Positions 12,441 to 26,508 of a stretch of 64,000 nt of DNA are shown one piece after another. The notes beneath the pieces are model-generated. The model was not told where the DNA came from. It saw only the letters and a list, made by a program, of their open reading frames with translations, and ran no database searches. The position numbers and the translations under genes are program-made. The stretch lies in assembly GCA_023974075.1 (NCBI GenBank), contig CM043801.1, positions 26,515,736-26,579,735 on the forward strand. Direction: 5' to 3'. The stretch is from Chaenocephalus aceratus. Lineage: Eukaryota; Chordata; Actinopteri; Perciformes; Channichthyidae. Every line of letters begins with the position of its first letter. Positions within the stretch are counted from its first letter, which is position 1.

Positions 12441-13303
12441 GGCAAGGCAAGGCAAGTTTATTTATATAGCACTTTTCAAGACAAGGCAATTCAAAGTGCT
12501 TTACAAAAAATGAAAGACATTTAGAAAATGGCATTTAAAATCAGTCATTAAAAAGAAAAGCTAATAAAAGAAACATTAAAAGAAAAAATACATGGATAAA
12601 AGTTACAGTGCAGTCTAAGATATGAATAGTTCAATTAAACATTAAAAGAAAAAGTACAAGGATAAAAGTTACAGTGCAGTCTAAGATATGAATAGTTCAA
12701 TTAAAAGCAGCGACAAAAAGAAAAGTCTTCAGCCTGGATTTAAAAGTAGTCAGAGTTGCAGCGGACCTGCAGGTTTCTGGGAGTTTGTTCTAGATATTTG
12801 GAGCATAATAACTGAACGCTGCTTCTCCATGTTTAGTTCTGACTCTGGGGACAGAAAGCTGACCAGTCCCTGAAGACCTGAGAGATCTGGATGGTTCATA
12901 ATTTAGCAGGAGGTCAGAAATGTATTTTGGGCCTAAACCATTCAGTGCTTTATAAACCAGCAGCAGTATTTTGAAATCTATTCTTTGACACACAGGAAGC
13001 CAGTGTAAAGACTTCAGAACAGGAGTGATGTGATCCACTTTCTTAGTGTTAGTGAGGACTCGAGCAGCGGCGTTCTGAATCAGCTGCAGCTTCCTAATAG
13101 ATTTTTTAGTGAGACCTGTGAAGACACCATTGCAGTAGTCGAGTCTACTGAAGATAAAAGCATGGACAAGTTTTTCCAAATCCTGCTGTGACATTAGTCT
13201 TTTAATCCTAGATATGTTCTTTAGGTGATAGTAGGCTGATTTAGTAACTGTTTTAATGTGACTGTTGAAATTCAGGTCAGAGTCCATGACTACACCTAGT
13301 AGT
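12441..13303 (-). mobile_element. L2-like LINE, 5'-truncated (C-terminus of ORF2 plus 3' UTR)
   Basis: On the minus strand an open frame from about 13303 to 12790 encodes the region after the polymerase palm of an L2-clade reverse transcriptase. It reads LLGVVMDSDLNFNSHIK, then SRLDYCNGVF, QNAAARVLT, SLHWLPVCQRIDFKILL and PRVRTKHGEAAFSYYAPNI. It stops being protein-like near NIWNKLPE, where the frame shifts. The 3' UTR ends in the family signature, a run of CCTTG units at 12441-12455 seen as AAGGC on the plus strand. The YADD catalytic part is absent because of 5' truncation, so this copy is dead. Related pieces lie at 28156-28497 and 62932-63409. Confidence 0.85.
12574..12705. repeat. 66-bp tandem duplication in the L2-like 3' UTR
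   Basis: Bases 12574-12639 and 12640-12705 are nearly identical, both running from CATTAAAAGAAAAA to GAATAGTTCAATTAAA with two substitutions. The related copy at 62932-63409 has a single unit, so the duplication is private to this copy or subfamily. Confidence 0.85.
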
Positions 13304-16300
13304 AAACTGAAAGAGCAGATTGATGGTGGCACTAGAGGACCACTACAAGTCCAAAAGCTGTCTCTCTCAGTCAGCCACTGGCAGAGAGCCAAGACAACAG
13401 TCTGGGTTTAGACAGCTTCTTCATCTTCATCTCCAGCGTTACAAAATAGATGTTTTGGAACCAACAACAAATAAATTCATGTTCAATTTGTCTCAATACC
13501 AACAACGGAGCTTAATCTTTAAGTCTATCGACTGACTGTGCCCTAAATCAATCATACATAACACATCACCACTGGCAACAGTCTGTGCATTTTTCAAATG
13601 TATTTTCATAAAGTCACATAAGTACTGTCTGCAGCTGAATGGAAAATGGCAGATTTATTTGCAAATGTGATCTTATTTTGACATCATTCTTAAATGTTCT
13701 CCCTATTGATGGATGTGTTTACCGACATATGTTATGTGAGATTTGCTGTCTCTGGGAGTGTGTATGAATTTACTTTTTTCAGGGTCAATTTCAACATATT
13801 TAAAAAACACCAAAGTGGCATTAACTTTTCAAACTGTGTTTTGATTGTCAACAAAAAACATCTGATTGTAACTTATTTTTATCTGGAAACACAAATGTAT
13901 ACATTTTCCTTACCGACTCCAAACCCCCCCCCCAATAATGTCTCCCTCTGTGAGCTGGTTCCTCAGTGAGGATGAGATTGTTAGGTAAATGTGCATATAA
14001 AGTGAGACTTTCCTTTCCAGATCACACTTCATCACATAGATGATATATAATATACAGATAATATTTACTCTGGTCACTGTAAAGCGCCTCTATTATGGAT
14101 ATATAGTCCAATGTTTGTTTAATGTACTTGTTTTGGTCATTTGCCATTCTTTGCACCATTGGCTAACATTCACTTCCTTGTTGTTGGCATGTATTCAACA
14201 TTTGATCTCCAGGGCTTTTGGACTTTCTTGTATGTTTTTCTCCACAAAATAGGGGGGTCTACGAAAATTATATCTCTGCTGAATCTTGTTTTTAATGGCC
14301 AGCGTACTATCTGGAAAAAACATGAATATGTTACTTTTGACATATTGCACCGCATGAATGTTTTAGCGGCTGAGGTCCCTGGATATTATAAACTCTATGA
14401 GTCAGTGCCACTCCTCTTCAACTGTGCAATTAGCATTTGATGATAAAAACCACAAACCACAAGACTGGTTGTCCTTTGGAAATGCTTGCAGACCACATTC
14501 TGACTTGAAGCAGCATTTAGATCCTAATTATACCCTGTTCTGGTCATAAGCCTGAAGAACAGCACTTTTGTCCTTGATGGAAACATTGTGTGTGCTCTAA
14601 AAGGCAGCATAAGCTCTGATTGGGTGGTTCTCCCACATACAAAAAAGAAATGTTTTGCATTACATAAGGGATTAAGTACACATGAGCAATAAAGCAATGC
14701 AAATAAAGCATTTTAATTTTCATTAAAAGCTTAAAGACGACTGCTTATGCAACAATCAAATGCACCGGACAACTCATAATATCTTAATGGATTTTTCAAA
14801 TTGTCAACTAATAATACTTGTGGCAGACTGCAAGCAGGACAAAGGGTTACAATACATGCAAATGGAGTCATCTTTTGTATATAGATTATAAGGATCATGG
14901 GTTAAAAATACATTTCTAAATGGAATTATAATCCTTAGAGCTTTTATTTCTCATAACAGACGGTGTTCTCTACACACGCTGTAGTATTAATGGCAAATGA
15001 TACCATATCAGTCACTGCTTGGCAACCTCAGGAATAATCCTCTAAATCACAGCCACTAAAGATAAGACATGAGAGGATGTCATGTTGGCATGAAAACAGC
15101 ATCATTTGTTCATGGTAAACATTGACTCAAACAACACATTCAATATGAATTATTTACAACATATTTGGAAATTGCCTTTACCTACTGTACAGTTCTTGTG
15201 AAAATGAAAATAGGTGAGTTCACAAAAAGTAGGTCTATGTGATATGTATAAGGATTGACAGCAGGTAGTTTCTAATGGACTCATCTATTTTTAAATGACA
15301 CTTTCACCAAAATACACTCTGATAAAAGAAAACACTGCATGAGCCATAAAACGACTGCAAGTCTCTCAGTGGTCTTTTTATTTTTTACATGAAAGGTTTC
15401 ATAAATGAATGATGACAGTGAGGCCAGGTAGACTTAATGGTTCAGGTGCGGTGTATCCAATGCGTCTGGACTGAAAGAAATTCAGTTCATTCCCATTAGC
15501 GTCTTTGTGGCAGCCACAAATCTTTCTTTGCCTTCAATTAACAGCAATTCATTTGCATAACCTTGTTCCAGTTGTGGAGCCCACAATCTCACTGTCATCA
15601 TTATAATGAATTGCTCCAAGCCAATTTTTCAATTAATATACCAAAGCCAAAGTGTCATTACAGAGAAGCACTTTAACAAGTCCAAATGGATGTGAGTATC
15701 GGCCACCATCAGTATTCTCGGCACGTAGATCAAACTGCTGCTCGCTCTCGCTGCTCATGAAAACCCAATAGAGACTACAACATAATCAATGATGATATTT
15801 TCAATTCACAATATAATCTAGTGCAGGGGGTCATGGATGCCGTCTGTTTGCATCATGCACTCCAAGTGATACTCTATTTATTAAAAGTGGTGCTGGAGTT
15901 TTGACCTCCTTTTCCCTTCTCCATGCAGCTTTGAAGAAGTTATGCCAGAAACCCCGACTCTGCCTCTCCTGTTTGTCTGTTTTTCAGCAGGATTACAAAA
16001 CATCTATTGGCCTGATTTACATAAAGCCTGTTCAAAGATGTAGCATGGGCCAACAAAGACCTTTCGTTATGCCTTATCTTTTATGTTTTAGTTTAGTGAT
16101 TCGAAGATGCTCCCTTGGGCTTGTGTGTTGTGACATAGATTAATGAGTAATGAAAATAATTGGAAGTTGCAGCCCTATAACTACCACAGCCGGTCATTCT
16201 GGATGATCTTGTGCTTTTAAGTCACAGCTCAGCGAGTGGTTTTGACGACATAATGATCAAACTAAAGTCAATGAACCAGAAAGCTATGTGGAACTGCCTG

Positions 16301-16955
16301 TCCAAGAGTCAGCACAAATACACGGAAAACTGGTGCGCAGTGGGGGCCTGTGGGCAACAATATTTGACCAGTTTGACCGGTAGGAGTGAACACAATGAAG
16401 CACACTTTGAAGCCAGAAGCAAATGCTTGTCCTTGTGACCTTAGGAACCTGATGAAAATAATTTCCGTAGCAAGTATGTTGTGGGCCATTACTAGCAAGA
16501 GCCGAGCACAACAGAGCAATCAGTGCTGCAGACATTTAACATTTGAGTGAAGAAGGAGCGGAGTACAAAAAAGGTGACACATGTACAGTAGAGGCAATCA
16601 GCCCCTTATCACTGTCGACCAAAGGGGCACTATGCAGCCTGCTGCTCGCTAACAACTAGGGCAAGGACAATGTTTTCCCCTAATTGTTACAGCCTCCCCA
16701 TTAAAGCCTCTAAATTGTAGACAAATTAGGCACCGTTTAAGCACCCCAAGGTGTCCCTCATTTTGCACTAATATTCAACCCTTTTCATTTGCATATTGAA
16801 GTGGCTGCTGAGAGTGAAACTTTGCACTTGGTCACCTTGATTGAGGTGCTTTGGAGAAGACTACTTAAACTCATCAAGCAAGGTCAGTCATCTCTCTAAT
16901 TATTTATTTAACCGAAAAGAAAATGAATAACACTCCAGTTTAATAACTGACAACC

Positions 16956-16991
<36 letters not shown>
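16956..16991 (+). repeat. (TTA)n microsatellite
   Basis: Twelve uninterrupted TTA units inside intron 1. Confidence 0.95.
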
Positions 16992-18659
16992 GTTTATGTA
17001 TGTATTCATTTTTTAGAACAAAACCATAATGTTGATCAATTCAGTTTAACATTCTTTGTGCTGAACAATAGAAAACCATTATATAACATGACTGTAACAA
17101 CTATACTATGACCTTCAAAGTGATATTTACTTTGCGTTGTAGCCTCTTTCCTTAAAGCACTGCTGAGGGCTTAATTTAAATAACACGCAACATAATTTCC
17201 AGTGTGACTTCAAGGGAAAAGCCTTCACAAGACATACAGTAAGTCCATTTGAAACACAAGATATTAAGGAAGATTATATAAAAATCACATTGTAGACATT
17301 GTAGTGTGTTTTCCATAGGGTGTTTTTTATCATTGTATTTGTCAAAGGCTGCTCACAAGCCAGCTTGCTCTATAAAAAGATGTTCTTGCACAAATCTGAT
17401 TACATAAAGCCACTAAATGATGTGCTGAGCCATTAATGGATTAACTCCAAAGATACATATATATCACTGCGTTTAAGGATTTAATACATATCAGAGACAC
17501 AAATGTTGATGCATCAATTTGAGGATGCTCAGACTGTCTAGTGCACTGAGGAAAATGTAAGCACACATGGACAACACTGTTCACGGTGTGCTCCAACTGA
17601 GAGGCCTGCAAGCGGCCTGTCAGCGTGAGCTTTCCACTTTCCACTTACTACAGGGTCACTGGTGCTGAGGTCTTTGAACCATGCTTTTATTTGACTGAAA
17701 ATGGCTGGAACTGGGTAAAAGGAGTCTGTAGCGAAAGGCAAACAGTTTGCACGGATGAGAAAAGCGCAAGTCGATATCACACATTCAGCTTACTGTTAAC
17801 ACAGCCGTTACTCAGTCAAAGAGAATTAGCTCTGCACATCATACACAAAAAATGAGCACTAACACAAAATCATCTTTATGGACTACATTTTAAAAATATG
17901 TTTTTTTCCCCGTGTATGAAGGTGTTGCTTTCACTCTAACAGAGTATATTTAAATCTTAGTAATATACTCTTAATTCATGGGTTAACACTGTGGTGAACT
18001 GAAGTGGACCAGATTATTAGCACATAGAAAGAGCGTAAAGCACCCGATTTCTGAGCATTTTCTCATTTGCATAATTGTTAGCAAGCAATCATTTTCAAAT
18101 GTTCCCAGGGGAACCAAAAAAGTGCCTCTGCACCATAGACTGTATATATAAGCTCTGCACACAAACTGAAACCAGACGACTGCACCTTGCAGACAGAAAT
18201 TAGCTTCCTTGGCCCATTATCAAAATTCTCCAAGACATAATTTCAGCAGAATCAAAAATATCCTCTTTTCCATTTGCTACATCTTCTTCCTTGTCAAAAC
18301 CTGGTGCCTTCATTACCCACAATGCAAGTTCAGTGGTGATGGATTCAGTTGTGTTATGCTAGTAGCAGCTAATGTAGCTCTGAGATGATAACATGCAGCC
18401 AATATGAGGAGTGAGCTACCGATTTCTGTTAATGTTAGGCTAATTCTTTCTAGCTCCACACCACCACATTTGTTTTTGTTTTTAAATTGTGTTTAAAATA
18501 GTTGGCTGCCCCAACCATACAGTATTTGACTCAAGTGTCATCAATTCAGCCAATTAACCTGAGTTTGTGCAGCCCCTCTTGAACCACAAAATGCTTTTAG
18601 ATTTGTTTTCTCACATATGTAGTAGTGCTCTCCAAGACCTGTAACATACTAAGCACTTT

Positions 18660-19705
18660 TGGTTACATTCCTCCACCCGCACCCTCAGCACTGGCTCCCC
18701 GCAGGGCTGCGTGCTGAGCCCTCTACTCTACACTCTCTACACACACGACTGCTCTCCCATTCACCCCTCCAACTCCATTATCAAATTTGCAGATGACACC
18801 ACTGTGGTCGGCCAAATATATAAGGGAGACGACGAGTCAGCATACAGAGACGAGATCCTGAAGCTGTCTGTGTGGTGTTCAGCAAACAATCTGTATCTGA
18901 ACACAAGCAAAACAAAAGAAATCATCATAGACTTCAGAAAGCACCGTCCAGAACACGCCCCCCTTCACCTTAATGGAGAGAGAGTGGAGAGGGTCTCCAC
19001 CTTTAAGTTCCTGCGGGTTCACATCTCGGAGAGCCTCAGCTGGACAGCACACACCACTGCAGCAGTTAAGAAGGCCCAGCAGCGACTACACTTCCTGAGG
19101 GTGCTTCGGAGAAACCGACTGAACAAGAAGCTGCTGGTGTCCTTCTACCGGGCGACCATCGAGTGCTGTCATACTCCATCTCGGGGTGGTATGCAGGATG
19201 CTCAGCTGCAGACAAGAAAGCCCTGCAGAGAGTGATCAGGATGGCAGAGAAAACCATCAGCTGCCCCCTGCCCTCTCTGGAACACATCTCCACCTCCCGC
19301 TGCCTCAGCAGAGCTAACAAAATTATAAAGGACAGCTCTCACCCAGGTCACAGACTGTTCTCTCTCCTGCCTTCTGGGAGGAGATACAGGAGCTTCAAGT
19401 CACGGACAAACAGACTCAAAAACAGTTTCTACCCCTGGGCCGTCAGGCTGCTCAACCACCACACATAATGCAATAACTGTAACCATTCTCACACATACAC
19501 ACACTTTTAATGCACTTTATATACTATTTTTATATCAATATTTTTAACTATTTATTCCCCCGTATGATTGTATGTTGTATGTCCTATTGCTGTGTTTTTT
19601 AGTGTTATGTATTTGTTTGTATTTGTTGCACACCGGGACAGAGTTGCACTCTGAATCTCGTTATACTCTGTGTATAATGACAATAAAAGGCTTTAACTTA
19701 ACTTA
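18660..19705 (+). mobile_element. Rex1-like LINE, 5'-truncated and frameshifted
   Basis: Frame 18711-19235 opens with SPQGCVLSPLLYTLYTHDC, preceded in frame by LSTG, and carries the FADDT catalytic motif of reverse transcriptase, then SKTKEIIIDFRKH and a thumb region. Near 19160-19170 the reading moves to a second frame (to 19468) with SISGWYAGCSAADKKALQRV, HRLFSLLPSGRRYRS and RLKNSFYPWAVRLLN, the usual C-terminus of this family. The short 3' UTR ends ATGACAATAAAAGGC. Lacking the endonuclease and the N-terminal half of the RT, and with a frameshift, it is a dead copy. Assignment to Rex1/Babar rests on remembered family sequence style; another CR1-group clade is possible. Confidence 0.8.
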
Positions 19706-20695
19706 TTTAAGTAGTCATTTTGGACATGGGATAATTAACACAAAACTTGGAAATCTTTTAAACTGATGTAGCAGCCTCCTATATTACAGTACAGGCTGAA
19801 TCTATAATTAATCGGCTTTTACACTTATTTACTGTAGCCTTTATGATACATATTATCCCTGAAAAATATCGTTAATAACTAATAAATATGAACTTATTCA
19901 ACAGAGAACTATTGTTCTTTCAATAACTGCATTGCCACATCACATCAACAATACACCTTATTGCAGAGTTGAATCCAGAAATAAGCACGAGAGTGACATG
20001 GTGTTATGCACAAATTCACTAATATGCTTTTTTGCGCACATTTTGAAGCACTGCTTATGATTGTTCAAAAAATAACTTCACAAGCAAACATTAAACCACA
20101 ACAACATGAACATAGACATAGTACATTTAATCAACCAACGTTGCATGGTTTAATAGTTAATTAACCTTTTCACTAATCCACTCATTCAGTAATTTCTTAC
20201 TCGCCACTGGATATATAGGGCTATAGGGAAAGACACAGGGGCATTTTGGACAATGAGCAATATCTTCTAATGATGCAGGAAGAACTTGTGAGTTCCATAA
20301 GTTTAACTAGTAGTAACTAGTTTGCATAGTGCTAGGAGTTAATTATCTAACCTTTGACACATTAATGTTAATTAACATTATACTCACTAGTGTCAAATAT
20401 AAATGTAATTCCTGTAGATTAGGGGTGTCCAAACTACGGCCCGGGGGCAATTTTGAAACGGCCCTCAGCAAATTCAAAAAGTATAATGAAATATGGCCCA
20501 CAAATGAAACTTGTGCTTCTCTTATATTCTACTTCTCCAATATATATGCAAACATATATTACACAGTAGTATTCATGAATTAATAACCCAAATGTCTCAA
20601 ATATATTCAGTCAATTCAAGTTGAAAACTATTTCTAACAAATCTAAGTTGATAAGAAAAAAGCCTAATGACTTATTTACATAACAAGCTTGAAAT

Positions 20696-21109
20696 CAGAG
20701 GTTGTGCTAGACTTTTTTCGCTTTTCGACGGACAGGATCGCAACATTTCCGTCAAAATCCATTATCACCCGTCGGCCTGTACACAACTCTGCCGGGGGGC
20801 AGAGAGAGCACGCTCGTGAACTGTCAACGCCGTGTTATGCATGCCCACGGCACCTCGCGAGAGCGCGCACAGCGTAAAGCAAATACTTTTGTTGATCTGT
20901 TCGGCAAAGTTAGGTTTGGAAACGATATAATTTCCTTTCGGGCGGGCATGCATAACACAGCATAATAACAGAGCCCCGCTGCGGGGATACTTTGGCGCTG
21001 TTCTGAGTTTGTACTAATCTGTCAAAATGACGGACGGCTATCAGATTTTTCCGTCATTGTTAAAAAAAATCCGTCATAGACGGAAAATATTCGGTTAATG
21101 CGACCTCTG
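20696..21109. mobile_element. hAT MITE family 1, copy 2
   Basis: Begins CAGAGGTTGTGCTAGAC and ends AATGCGACCTCTG, with exact 8-bp duplications CTTGAAAT at 20688-20695 and 21110-21117. The body aligns with copy 1 at 2466-2846. It retains internal GACGGA/TCCGTC repeats and has no coding capacity. Confidence 0.92.
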
Positions 21110-21302
21110 CTTGAAATATACCCTTCCTGTGTCCCTTTATTATAAGCAATCTGAGGCTCCTTTTTCTAAGGGATGAGCTGCCAACAAAATATAAGAAACC
21201 CTATGGAGATCTGTGATGTAGGCTGTTTTTTTTCATAAAGCATATTCAAGTAACAAGCATAATTTACCTACATTTGATTGATTTTGCTGACTTACAACTT
21301 AA

Positions 21303-22011
21303 AGGGGACCTATCATGCAAAATGCACTTTTTTATGTCTTTTATACATAAATATGTGTCCCCGGTGCGTCGGGGAACTCACGCAGCGTCAGAAAATAAAA
21401 CCCTCTCCCTTTTCCTCCGTACCCAAATCTCTAAAAACGGGGCTACAACGGAGCTGATCCAGATTTGCGTCCGGTATGACGTGATATCGGAAATGTTGAC
21501 CCACGGCACTATCAGAAAGTTGCTATCAGAAACAATGCCCGACTGTTTTGGACGTAATATGGTCGGTGTTTACATTAGCATCGCTAGCACTCAAAGCTAA
21601 CCTGTACTGGAGAGCGTGTGTGTGAAGAAGCAGGAAATAAAAAGGAACTCACCTTGTGGTGTAACCGGCAAGAGAGAAAGCCTTTGAGCTCCAGACTGTT
21701 TCAGAAACAATCCTTGATAATCCATGATATGGCGTTTCATCACCGCAGTATTTAGTTTAGACAGTAGCTGCCGGGTCCCGCATGAGCTCCGCCCCCTCCT
21801 TTTTTGTTATCAATTTATTTAATTTTTTTAAAGCTTTATACCCAAAATCAGCACTTTTGAAACAGGAAGTGAAATAGAGGGATATGAGGCATGGCTAGAA
21901 TGGGTGATCTGTTTGGTATTTTGAGCAAAACACTTCATAGACATGTTTTTTATATATTTGTATATATCTGAGACCTATGCTATTGCCTAAAAATAGCATG
22001 ATAGGTGCACT
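21303..22011. mobile_element. TTAA-flanked MITE (family 2) inside hAT D
   Basis: TTAA at 21299-21302 is followed by AGGGGACCTATCATGC, and GCATGATAGGTGCACT is followed by TTAA at 22012-22015. The inverted ends match at 14 of 16 positions. TTAA duplication points to a piggyBac- or Kolobok-type mobiliser. The element is 709 bp and non-coding; an open frame of 108 codons inside has no recognisable domain. Confidence 0.85.
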
Positions 22012-24375
22012 TTAACTTATGAGGCAATATACCTCACCAGTGAGGGGCCCAGCCCTTCGTATATTTTTATGTATCTGGCCCTCGGTGAAAAAAGTTTGGA
22101 CACCCCTGCTGTAGATCATTACAAGTTTATTTATACCGAATACTTTAACCTCTTTAAGATCTGCAAAAAACGTAACTTTGCTTCCACATTCAGGGTTTGT
22201 TCTCATTGGCTCACGCGTTAAATGCCAAGCAGCTCGACTTCCCCTGTACAGTGTGAGGATTTCTAACTTATTGCTGGAAAATCTGGATATGTGAACTGCA
22301 TACTTACAAACCCATAAGGCCCAGAGTTTTGCAATGAAACTAATAAAGGTCCTTTTAAGAAATGCTGCCTCCTCTCAGCCATATGCCATGTGCCAGGGGA
22401 GTATTCCTGGCCCAGATCTGAGCTGCTTTCAAATCACGTAAACAACTGGATCAGATGTATGAAATCTTGCACTTAAAATGTTTTTGTTTTTACAGGATAA
22501 ACGGATTGGTTAACATTGGAGTTTGATTTGATATTTTTTGTGGCTGTTTTGCCATATATTCAATAAGAAAATACCATTCCTGCCCCTGATAATGTAAGTA
22601 ATTGAATTGTGTACAAACTCAATTGGTGTTGCATTTAGGAGGGTAGAATGAGTCTGGCTGCTTCTGTAAACTTGAAACTCAATCCCTTCACCAACAGCGG
22701 GGGTTGGGCTGAGCAGAAACGTAGGTCAACGACAAAGGCATCTACATTTCTGAGAATTTTCACATGTCAACTCAACTGAGGTTCTCGGAGATTCCAAGCA
22801 TATTGCCCGCAAGGAAGTCTGCACCACAATATTGATACAGCAGGTAAGTGATGAGGAAGGACTAAATAAGAAGAAAACGTATCAAAGCACTGGCAATCAA
22901 TCAATAGTCTCCACCTTTTAGAATTGTTGAGTTTCAATATACTGCTATTCCAGCCAATTTCTTATTGCAATGCTTGAGTTAAAACAATCTTGATATTGGA
23001 CATTATAAAATGTAGATTACCTTATCAAAGCCAGACAGAAGAGAGGCAGTCTATAACTCTGAAATATTTGACAAATAGCCACTTGAACGAGATAGCCGTA
23101 TCCCACTGGGGAATTCAGCTTAAACTTGGGAATTGTCCATCGGCAGGTAACAACCAGGTAACAACTAATTTAATTCATGGCATGTCCAAAATAAGGGAAA
23201 GAAAAGGTGTGTGTGAGTTATTATGTCAGATGGTGTTTGATAAAACATATTTGGCCTCATTAATTGGCCTCCTCTGTTTCACTGATATTTGTCAAAGTGC
23301 TTTTGAAGATGCGTCACTCACAGGATTATTGAGTACTAGGAAGCTGATTTAAATACATCATTAAGTCGTCAAGGTTACAAGATATAAAAAGGCATAGAAG
23401 AAAGGGAAACATATGTTGTTGCCAACAACCAAAACTTATAATGTACACACAGTCAAACTATTTATGAATGCTGAAGTTCATAGAGCAGAGACAAAGTGGT
23501 ATTGAGTTACTCTTCCATCTTTCAAGAGGAAAGCTAAGGGGGAAAAAAGCAGAGGTCAGGCTAAGTCAAGAAAACAAGCCCTTTCCTGAGTCAAACACAG
23601 CCATGGTATAACCTTACCATGCTGGTGAAACTGAAGACTCCCCTATTAACACACGTTATGAGTCTGACTCACAGGCCCACTAAAAACTGAGCTATGTGTC
23701 AGTCAATACACAAAAAAAGATACCTGTGCCACAGGATGTATGACTTTCTATTTAAAAAGTTCAAGTAATTAGATTATTCTGCAATTATCTCAGGAATCCT
23801 CTCAGCTACTGTAAAGCTCTGCAGTGAAAAACACAGCATAATGACACGTGTGTGAAAAGTATTTTCCCAATACAAGTTGCCTCTGTGAGCTCAATCCCAG
23901 ACTAATCCCAGGGAAAATTCAGACAAACATGTTAACTGACCAGTGACGACAGAAGTGACTCACAATCTACAGCAGCTGACACAGAGTTTACACCTCCATG
24001 CTGCTTAAATCCACATAATGCGCTGTAAAACTAAATTGCAAAACAGGATGTCTCAAGTCTGCCAACCACATAATCTCATTTGGAGGGAGAAATTACATTT
24101 GAACCAAGGTGGTACCATCTGTGCACTAAAATAGCCTCTCTTACACCCTTCAGCGTTTGAAACTCCTGCTCATTTCAATTTATCCACAGTCTTTCACGGG
24201 CAATTACATGATACTCTCAAAGCAGAGGGAGTAAACTTGTTTTTTTCTGGTGTGTTTTCGATGATGTGACGTTTCACTCGAGCCGTGAGTGCAAGTGTCT
24301 GCAGACCGTCACTGCAGAGCTGCAAGCTTTCTGTGGTTTTAAGCCCTTTAATTCACATCAAGCTTGTGGAGATGA

Positions 24376-24413
24376 TCAATATATGTCAATATGTCAATAT
24401 GTCAATATGTCAA
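24376..24413 (+). repeat. Short tandem repeat of an 8-9-nt TATGTCAA unit
   Basis: Four to five copies of ATATGTCAAT-type units in a row. A similar pair occurs near 28008-28022. Confidence 0.8.
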
Positions 24414-26277
24414 TTCCCTGATGGATCTATGCCTTATCAAAGCTATAATGAAAATGTTTCATCCTTTTCCCACTTGAAGGATTAGTATCAAATAATTATC
24501 AGCCTACAAACCAATATGTCAAAGCTACCTTGGGGCAAGATCTAAGCTCACTGCCGGTTTGTTTGTGAAGTATAATAATATACACAAACCAGGACTGTCA
24601 AAAAACTGTACAAAAGACTACAAATAAACCAATAACAGTAATGGATAGTAAGATATAAGAGGTGCTGCAATTATTTATGTTTATATTATTTGTTTAATAT
24701 TACGGATATTGTTAATTCCAGGGTATCACAACACCTCTAATATGATATATCCAAACACCCAAGGAAGCATAATCCTGCATTCAAACCTTATTTAAAGGTG
24801 CTATATTCACAAAAATCGAATTGATAATGATTATTTTTACTTGATTCCCCCCTGGTCAAATATATGACCTTTGAAAATATAGCAGTCATTGCTCATAATG
24901 TATTCATTCCAGAGTGGATGACTGCATTTCGAAAAGGTCTCTTATTTGCGCATAATTGTAGATTATCAATGAATATTCTGTCTGCTTGTTTTTTTTTTTT
25001 AGTGGTGTGGATTTCGTGTATTCCCATGACCAGATGGCATGTCCTGCATTGGCCTGGTTTGTAGCTTCCCGCCAGGGGAAGAGCTCACATTTGCTCAAGC
25101 TAATCAACAATTAGCAATCCGCTCCACAGATCTTCTGCTGCTAAAGTTGAACTAACTTGATAAAGTCATAAATAGAGTGTTCATTGTCTTTGTTAGAAGT
25201 GGGCCTGGGCTCTGTAAATGGTAAAAGGACATTTAGTGCAAAAGTGACCAATCTCATCAAGGTAAAAGCCTTTGTGATGTTCAATAATCCCATTGGAGAT
25301 AGGTCCAGCCAAGCGTACAACACTAATGGATTTCTTCAAAAGAAGCCTCAACTGTCAAATCTGTTAATTGGGCGTACAATCCTTGCAATAGCACAACAAT
25401 TTATATTTGTATGAAATGTTCGTGGGTTTATTTCATGAATAAAGCATGTCTTAATGGGGTCTGATAAGAGAGAGAATTAAGATCAAGGCTACGACCACAG
25501 GGTTTCAACTCCCTGAATAAATGCAACGCATTAAAGGTAAATGACCAATAGCTAGTATCAAATAAGGTGTCACAAGAGAAATTGCAAGTCATTGCAAATG
25601 AGGCTCACTGATGCGGCCAGAATTAATTTTACAATAATAACGCAGCATTATTAAAGCACTTATTTTACAATTGTAACTATAGTTTTCAAAATTAAAGCAA
25701 AAAAATAATAATGTACTTCTCATATCCCCCATTAAGTTAAAAAATCTATTTTTTCTCTTCTGTATTTGAGATTTAAAATATTTGTTTTATGATGGAAAAT
25801 GTTGCGCATTATGTTTACATAGGGAGACAATGAAAAAGAATAGTTAATTAAAAGAAATCACTCAGCCTTTCAGTGTAGGGTCAACTGAATAATCTTTCAT
25901 TAGGAAAGTCCATGGTGATTAACTGCATGATTCTGCAGAGATCGAGTGATTACAAGTGAATACATTTAAGGAGATGCTTCATTGCATGCTTCTTCAGGCA
26001 CACATGCAAACTCCCAAAAGTGGGAAAGAAATTATAATAATTCCTACAAGAGATCAGTTAAAAAGCCCTGCAGAAATAAATTGTAATATAGGAGCACGTT
26101 TCACAAATGCACCAACATGAATTAGTGGGAAGTAATCTGCTGGCCCTAATTACCACAGACAGATTGAGACGAGATTATCCCGCACTCTAATCTGTGTTAT
26201 GAAATTCCATAGAGGGTTATTTGGCTAAAGCTACTCAGCCTACAGTCCAAATTAAAATTGAGCAATTTTATTTCTCT

Positions 26278-26508
26278 GAATGTTTTTAAGGCACGTCTGC
26301 ACGAGATGCTTTCTGACACTATGGGTGTTTGTAAATGTTGGTGAATATGTAAATATGATGGCCTCTATTGTTTGTTTTTATGTTTCATGTGGAACTAAAT
26401 TGATGCAGGTCTCCCTTGTAAAAGAGATCCATGATCTCAAGGCACCTATCTGTCTAAATAAAGGTTTGAAATGAAATGAAATGAAATGAAATGAAATGAA
26501 ATGAAAGA
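26278..26508 (+). mobile_element. L2/CR1-group LINE 3' end (same family as 38060-41010)
   Basis: The last coding stretch reads NVFKARLHEMLSDTMGVCKC before a stop, matching the C-terminus of the long LINE (HVFKARVNEMLADTMGTCKC). The 3' UTR follows with the same landmarks (TTTATGTTTCATGTGGAAC, GATCTCAAGG, AATAAAGG). The tail is about seven GAAAT units (26468-26505), the family's 3' microsatellite. Confidence 0.92.

Larger units (their letters stand above)
20420..22108. mobile_element. hAT-like DNA transposon D with two nested MITEs
   Basis: Ends are TAGGGGTGTCCAAACT and AGTTTGGACACCCCTG, a near-perfect terminal inverted repeat typical of hAT/Charlie-type elements. Exact 8-bp target duplications CTGTAGAT lie at 20412-20419 and 22109-22116. 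No transposase is left. Subtracting the nested elements (20696-21109 and 21303-22011) leaves about 560 bp, so the parent was itself a short non-autonomous copy. Confidence 0.92.
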
